Below, in pieces: positions 5,108-7,365 of a stretch of DNA of 7,365 nt; the first letter of the stretch is position 1; each line of letters begins with the position of its first letter. Both the position numbers and the translations under genes were made by a program. This stretch comes from Desulfobacteraceae bacterium (lineage in GTDB: Bacteria; Desulfobacterota; Desulfobacteria; Desulfobacterales; Desulfobacteraceae), in NCBI GenBank assembly GCA_011390435.1, contig JAABSK010000131.1, positions 1-7,365 on the forward strand. Direction: 5' to 3'. The notes below the pieces were generated by a model that did not search any database, was not told where the DNA came from, and saw only the letters and a program-made list of their open reading frames with translations.

Positions 5108-6916
5108 ATGGCACAGCTGATTGCCGACCGCAGGGACATTGACTTTGTCCTGTATGAGCAGATGGAAACCGAAAAACTGGCAAAAGAGAAAAAATTTGCC
5201 GGATTAAACCGGAAAACCTTTGATATGATTGTCTCGGAAGCCAGAAATCTGGCCCTGAAAGAGATTCTGCCCACCAAAGTGGATGGCGACCGCATGGGTG
5301 TCACCCTGGAAAACGGCCAGGTCAAGGTTCCGCCCAGTTATCACCGGGCGCACAAACTGATCCTGGACGGTGAGTGGGCGTCCATGACTGAAGATCCTGA
5401 GCTGGGTGGCCAGGGGCTGCCCCATATTATTTCCCAGGCAGCACGGGAGTATCTTTCCGGAGCCAACGGTACCCTGACCGGATATGCCATGCTGGGTCAC
5501 GGTACCGGTAAAATGATTGATCTTTTTGGTACACCTGAACAGAAAAAACTGTTTTTGAAAAAACTTTACAGCGGTGTATGGGGCGGTACCATGCTTCTGA
5601 CAGAAGGCAATGCCGGATCAGATGTCGGCGCTCTGACCACGACTGCTGTTAAAAATGATGATGGAACCTACAGCATTACCGGCAATAAGATTTTTATCAC
5701 CAATGGTGAACACGACCTTGCGGACAATATCATTCATCCGGTTCTGGCCCGCATCGAAGGAGAACCAGACGGCACCCGCGGGATTTCAATTTTTATTGTG
5801 CCTAAAATCTGGGTCAATCCCGACGGCAGTCTGGGCGAGCCCAATGATGTTGTGTGTACCGGGATTGAGGAAAAAACCGGGATTCACGGCAGCGCTACCT
5901 GCAGCCTCGCCCTTGGCGGAAAAGGCAGCTGCCGGGGATTTTTGCTCGGAGAAGTCAACAAAGGCATGAAAATCATGTTCACGATGATGAATGAGGCCCG
6001 TCATGATGTTGGATTCCAGGGATTTTACAATGCCTCGTCTGCATACCAGTATGCATTGAATTATGCCCGTGAGCGCCTTCAGGGAGCGGAACTGGGTGTT
6101 CAGGGCGGTCCGCCCCAGGTGCCGATTATCCGTCACCCGGATGTCCGTCGCATGCTGTTGTGGATGAAAAGCCATGTGGAAGCACTGCGCAGTCTGATCT
6201 ATTATGTGGACACCCTGTTTGATCGGATTCAGTGCACAGATGATGCTGCCCAAAAAAAGGAGTGTGATGACATGGCAGCGCTTTTGACCCCGCTGATTAA
6301 ATCTTTGGGAAGCGACAGAGGATTTGATGTCTGTGTTCAGGCGATTCAGGTTTATGGCGGCTATGGATATATCCAGGAATATCCAGTGGAACAATTGATG
6401 CGCGATTGCAAGATTACTTCGATTTACGAGGGCACCAACGGGATCCAGGCCATGGATCTGCTGGGCAGGAAAATGGGGTTGAACAACGGTGCTGTTTTTG
6501 CCGGTATGCTGGCAAAAATGAAAGCCGTGGTTGAAAAGGCCAGATCTGTTTCAGGGCTGGAATCTCTGGCCTCAGATTATGAAACAGCAGTCGATCGTCT
6601 GGCAGAACTTGCCGGAATTATTGGAAAGCGGGCAGGGTCTGCCGCGTTTAAGACGGCGTTTGCCCATGCAACACCGTTTCTGAATGTAACCGGTGATGTG
6701 GTGCTGGGCTGGATGCTGTTGTGGCGGGCCTGGATTGCTGCGGAAAAACTGGCCGCAGGAAATGTCAAGAAAGATGAGGCGTTTTATAAAGGACAGATTA
6801 AAAGTGCGGAGTTTTTCATCAATACGGTGCTGCCGGTGACGCTGGGCAGCATGGATGCCATTGCCAAAGGCAGTGCCGCAGCAGTAGACATTGAAGACGC
6901 CTCTTTTGGTGCTTAA
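5108..6916 (+). CDS. long-form (about 600-residue) acyl-CoA dehydrogenase
   Basis: This FAD flavoenzyme should oxidise an acyl-CoA to the 2,3-enoyl-CoA and pass electrons to electron-transfer flavoprotein in the cytoplasm. The 602 residues exceed the classic 380-400 because of an N-terminal extension and a C-terminal domain (about 475-600), as in the DmdC-like group. FAD and substrate contacts appear in LLTEGNAGSDVG (163-174) and NKIFITNGEHD (193-203). QVYGGYGYIQEYPVEQLMRD (414-433) is the family signature, and the catalytic base is expected to be Glu441 in IYEGTNGIQ, the position used by medium-chain dehydrogenases. I chose the ATG at 5108 because AGGAGG (5093-5098) precedes it by 9 nt; the frame stays open to a TTG at 5054, which has no ribosome binding site and overlaps the candidate promoter. 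Substrate cannot be read from sequence; a branched, aromatic-derived or thioether acyl-CoA is as possible as a fatty acyl-CoA. No ETF or thiolase gene lies nearby in the window. Confidence 0.92.
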   Translation: MAQLIADRRDIDFVLYEQMETEKLAKEKKFAGLNRKTFDMIVSEARNLALKEILPTKVDGDRMGVTLENGQVKVPPSYHRAHKLILDGEWASMTEDPELGGQGLPHIISQAAREYLSGANGTLTGYAMLGHGTGKMIDLFGTPEQKKLFLKKLYSGVWGGTMLLTEGNAGSDVGALTTTAVKNDDGTYSITGNKIFITNGEHDLADNIIHPVLARIEGEPDGTRGISIFIVPKIWVNPDGSLGEPNDVVCTGIEEKTGIHGSATCSLALGGKGSCRGFLLGEVNKGMKIMFTMMNEARHDVGFQGFYNASSAYQYALNYARERLQGAELGVQGGPPQVPIIRHPDVRRMLLWMKSHVEALRSLIYYVDTLFDRIQCTDDAAQKKECDDMAALLTPLIKSLGSDRGFDVCVQAIQVYGGYGYIQEYPVEQLMRDCKITSIYEGTNGIQAMDLLGRKMGLNNGAVFAGMLAKMKAVVEKARSVSGLESLASDYETAVDRLAELAGIIGKRAGSAAFKTAFAHATPFLNVTGDVVLGWMLLWRAWIAAEKLAAGNVKKDEAFYKGQIKSAEFFINTVLPVTLGSMDAIAKGSAAAVDIEDASFGA

Positions 6917-6943
6917 TCTGTTTTTTGACGGCACGATTGAAAG

Positions 6944-6991
6944 AACAGGGCCTGAAAACAGATTTGTTTCCAGGCCCTGTTGAATTTTTTT
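6944..6991 (+). terminator. strong Rho-independent terminator between convergent genes
   Basis: AACAGGGCCTG (6944-6954) pairs perfectly over 11 bp with CAGGCCCTGTT (6971-6981). After one mismatch the stem continues for four more pairs (6956-6959 with 6966-6969), closing on a 6-nt loop. T7 at 6985-6991 follows after GAA. TTGAAA (6937-6942) and TTTCAA (6989-6994) flank it symmetrically. It ends the acyl-CoA dehydrogenase transcript. On the minus strand the stem is the same but only a broken T-rich stretch follows, so it may also serve the convergent gene less efficiently. Confidence 0.88.
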
Positions 6992-7000
6992 CAAGAAGGC

Positions 7001-7365
7001 CTATTTAAGGATCAGGCCGGTTTTGGGAACCGTCTCCAGAGCCGGGCTGTCATGGGCGGTTTTGAACGCGGTTTTCAGTTCTGTGCATCGCTCATCAATG
7101 GTGACATGAAAATGGGGATGGGAAAAAATGTAGAACTCCCCATTTAAAAGGCCTTCCAGCGCTCTGTTGGCGGCAATTTCTGTATCAATCCCTGTGGTGA
7201 CAATCTCTTTTTGAACTGCCAGTCGCGGTTTTTCCTTTAACCGGTCTTCAAAAAACACCGGCCCGCCAAACCGGTCATGGCGATTCCGCTTGCTGTCATA
7301 TATCCGGGATTTGACAAAACCGGGACAGAAAACCGATACGCTGATGTTTTTCTTTTCAAATTCTG
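7001..7365 (-). CDS. short-chain dehydrogenase/reductase, C-terminal part (5' end outside window)
   Basis: The visible 120 residues are the C-terminal part of an SDR-family NAD(P)-dependent oxidoreductase. The best marker is the segment ISVSVFCPGFVKSRI near the start of the fragment, which is the strand plus PG motif that follows the active-site helix. It is followed by a variable substrate-lid region and by NRALEGLLNGEFYIFSHPHF, typical of the last helix and strand in this family. The Rossmann glycine motif and the Ser-Tyr-Lys active site lie off the right edge, so cofactor and substrate cannot be predicted. The frame stays open from the window edge to TAG at 7001-7003, and the GTG at 7258 is internal, not a start. 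It is transcribed towards the acyl-CoA dehydrogenase gene and separated from it by the terminator, so the two are not in one operon; a shared role in acyl metabolism is possible but unsupported. Confidence 0.85.
   Translation of the reverse strand, partial: EFEKKNISVSVFCPGFVKSRIYDSKRNRHDRFGGPVFFEDRLKEKPRLAVQKEIVTTGIDTEIAANRALEGLLNGEFYIFSHPHFHVTIDERCTELKTAFKTAHDSPALETVPKTGLILK

Noticed and set aside
5786..6394. A 202-codon minus-strand reading frame
   Set aside because: It lies wholly antisense to the acyl-CoA dehydrogenase gene and shows no family motif.
7001..7258. A small independent 85-residue protein starting at GTG 7258
   Set aside because: The frame continues upstream without a stop to the window edge and contains the SDR-type CPGF motif, so the GTG is internal to a larger gene.

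Overview
The window is a stretch of ordinary bacterial chromosome, with moderate GC and normal sigma-70-like promoters. It most resembles a Gram-negative anaerobe of the Desulfobacteraceae type (sulfate-reducing Desulfobacterota). That assignment is an inference from three things: the style of the MinE and HDFNN-type kinase proteins, the roughly 600-residue acyl-CoA dehydrogenase, and the overall gene texture. No marker gene in the window proves it. There are eight protein genes, two of them cut by the window edges. I see no tRNA, rRNA, CRISPR array, insertion sequence or phage gene.

Layout from left to right. Positions 1-907 (minus) hold most of a type I-beta DAHP synthase (aroF type), the entry enzyme of the shikimate pathway; its C-terminus lies beyond the left edge. 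A 247-bp divergent intergenic region carries a consensus promoter for aroF and weaker candidates for the rightward gene. Positions 1155-1805 (plus) encode a NarL/FixJ-type response regulator. Positions 1922-3067 (plus) encode a soluble hybrid histidine kinase that consists only of HisKA, HATPase and receiver domains, with no sensor. Positions 3225-5018 (plus) are a complete minC-minD-minE division-site operon, with a near-consensus promoter ahead of minC, a TTG start for minD and a probable terminator at the end of minE. Positions 5108-6916 (plus) encode a 602-residue acyl-CoA dehydrogenase with its own candidate promoter. A strong hairpin terminator then separates it from a convergent short-chain dehydrogenase/reductase at 7001-7365 (minus), whose N-terminal half lies off the right edge.

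How the parts fit together. MinC, MinD and MinE form one functional unit: MinD is the membrane-bound ATPase, MinC inhibits FtsZ, and MinE drives the oscillation. The regulator and kinase are adjacent and probably belong to one signalling circuit, but the input signal and target genes cannot be read from the sequence. The 8-bp palindrome CACCGGTG occurs just upstream of both the kinase gene and the minC promoter. This is the only sequence hint of a link between signalling and division, and it is weak. The two metabolic genes at the right end are probably independent of the min operon.

Nothing here amounts to a clearly new system. The points most worth a second look are the sensorless hybrid kinase beside a NarL-type regulator, the shared palindrome, the TTG start of minD, the overlapping back-to-back promoter elements near 1050, and a hairpin abutting the ribosome binding site of the acyl-CoA dehydrogenase.
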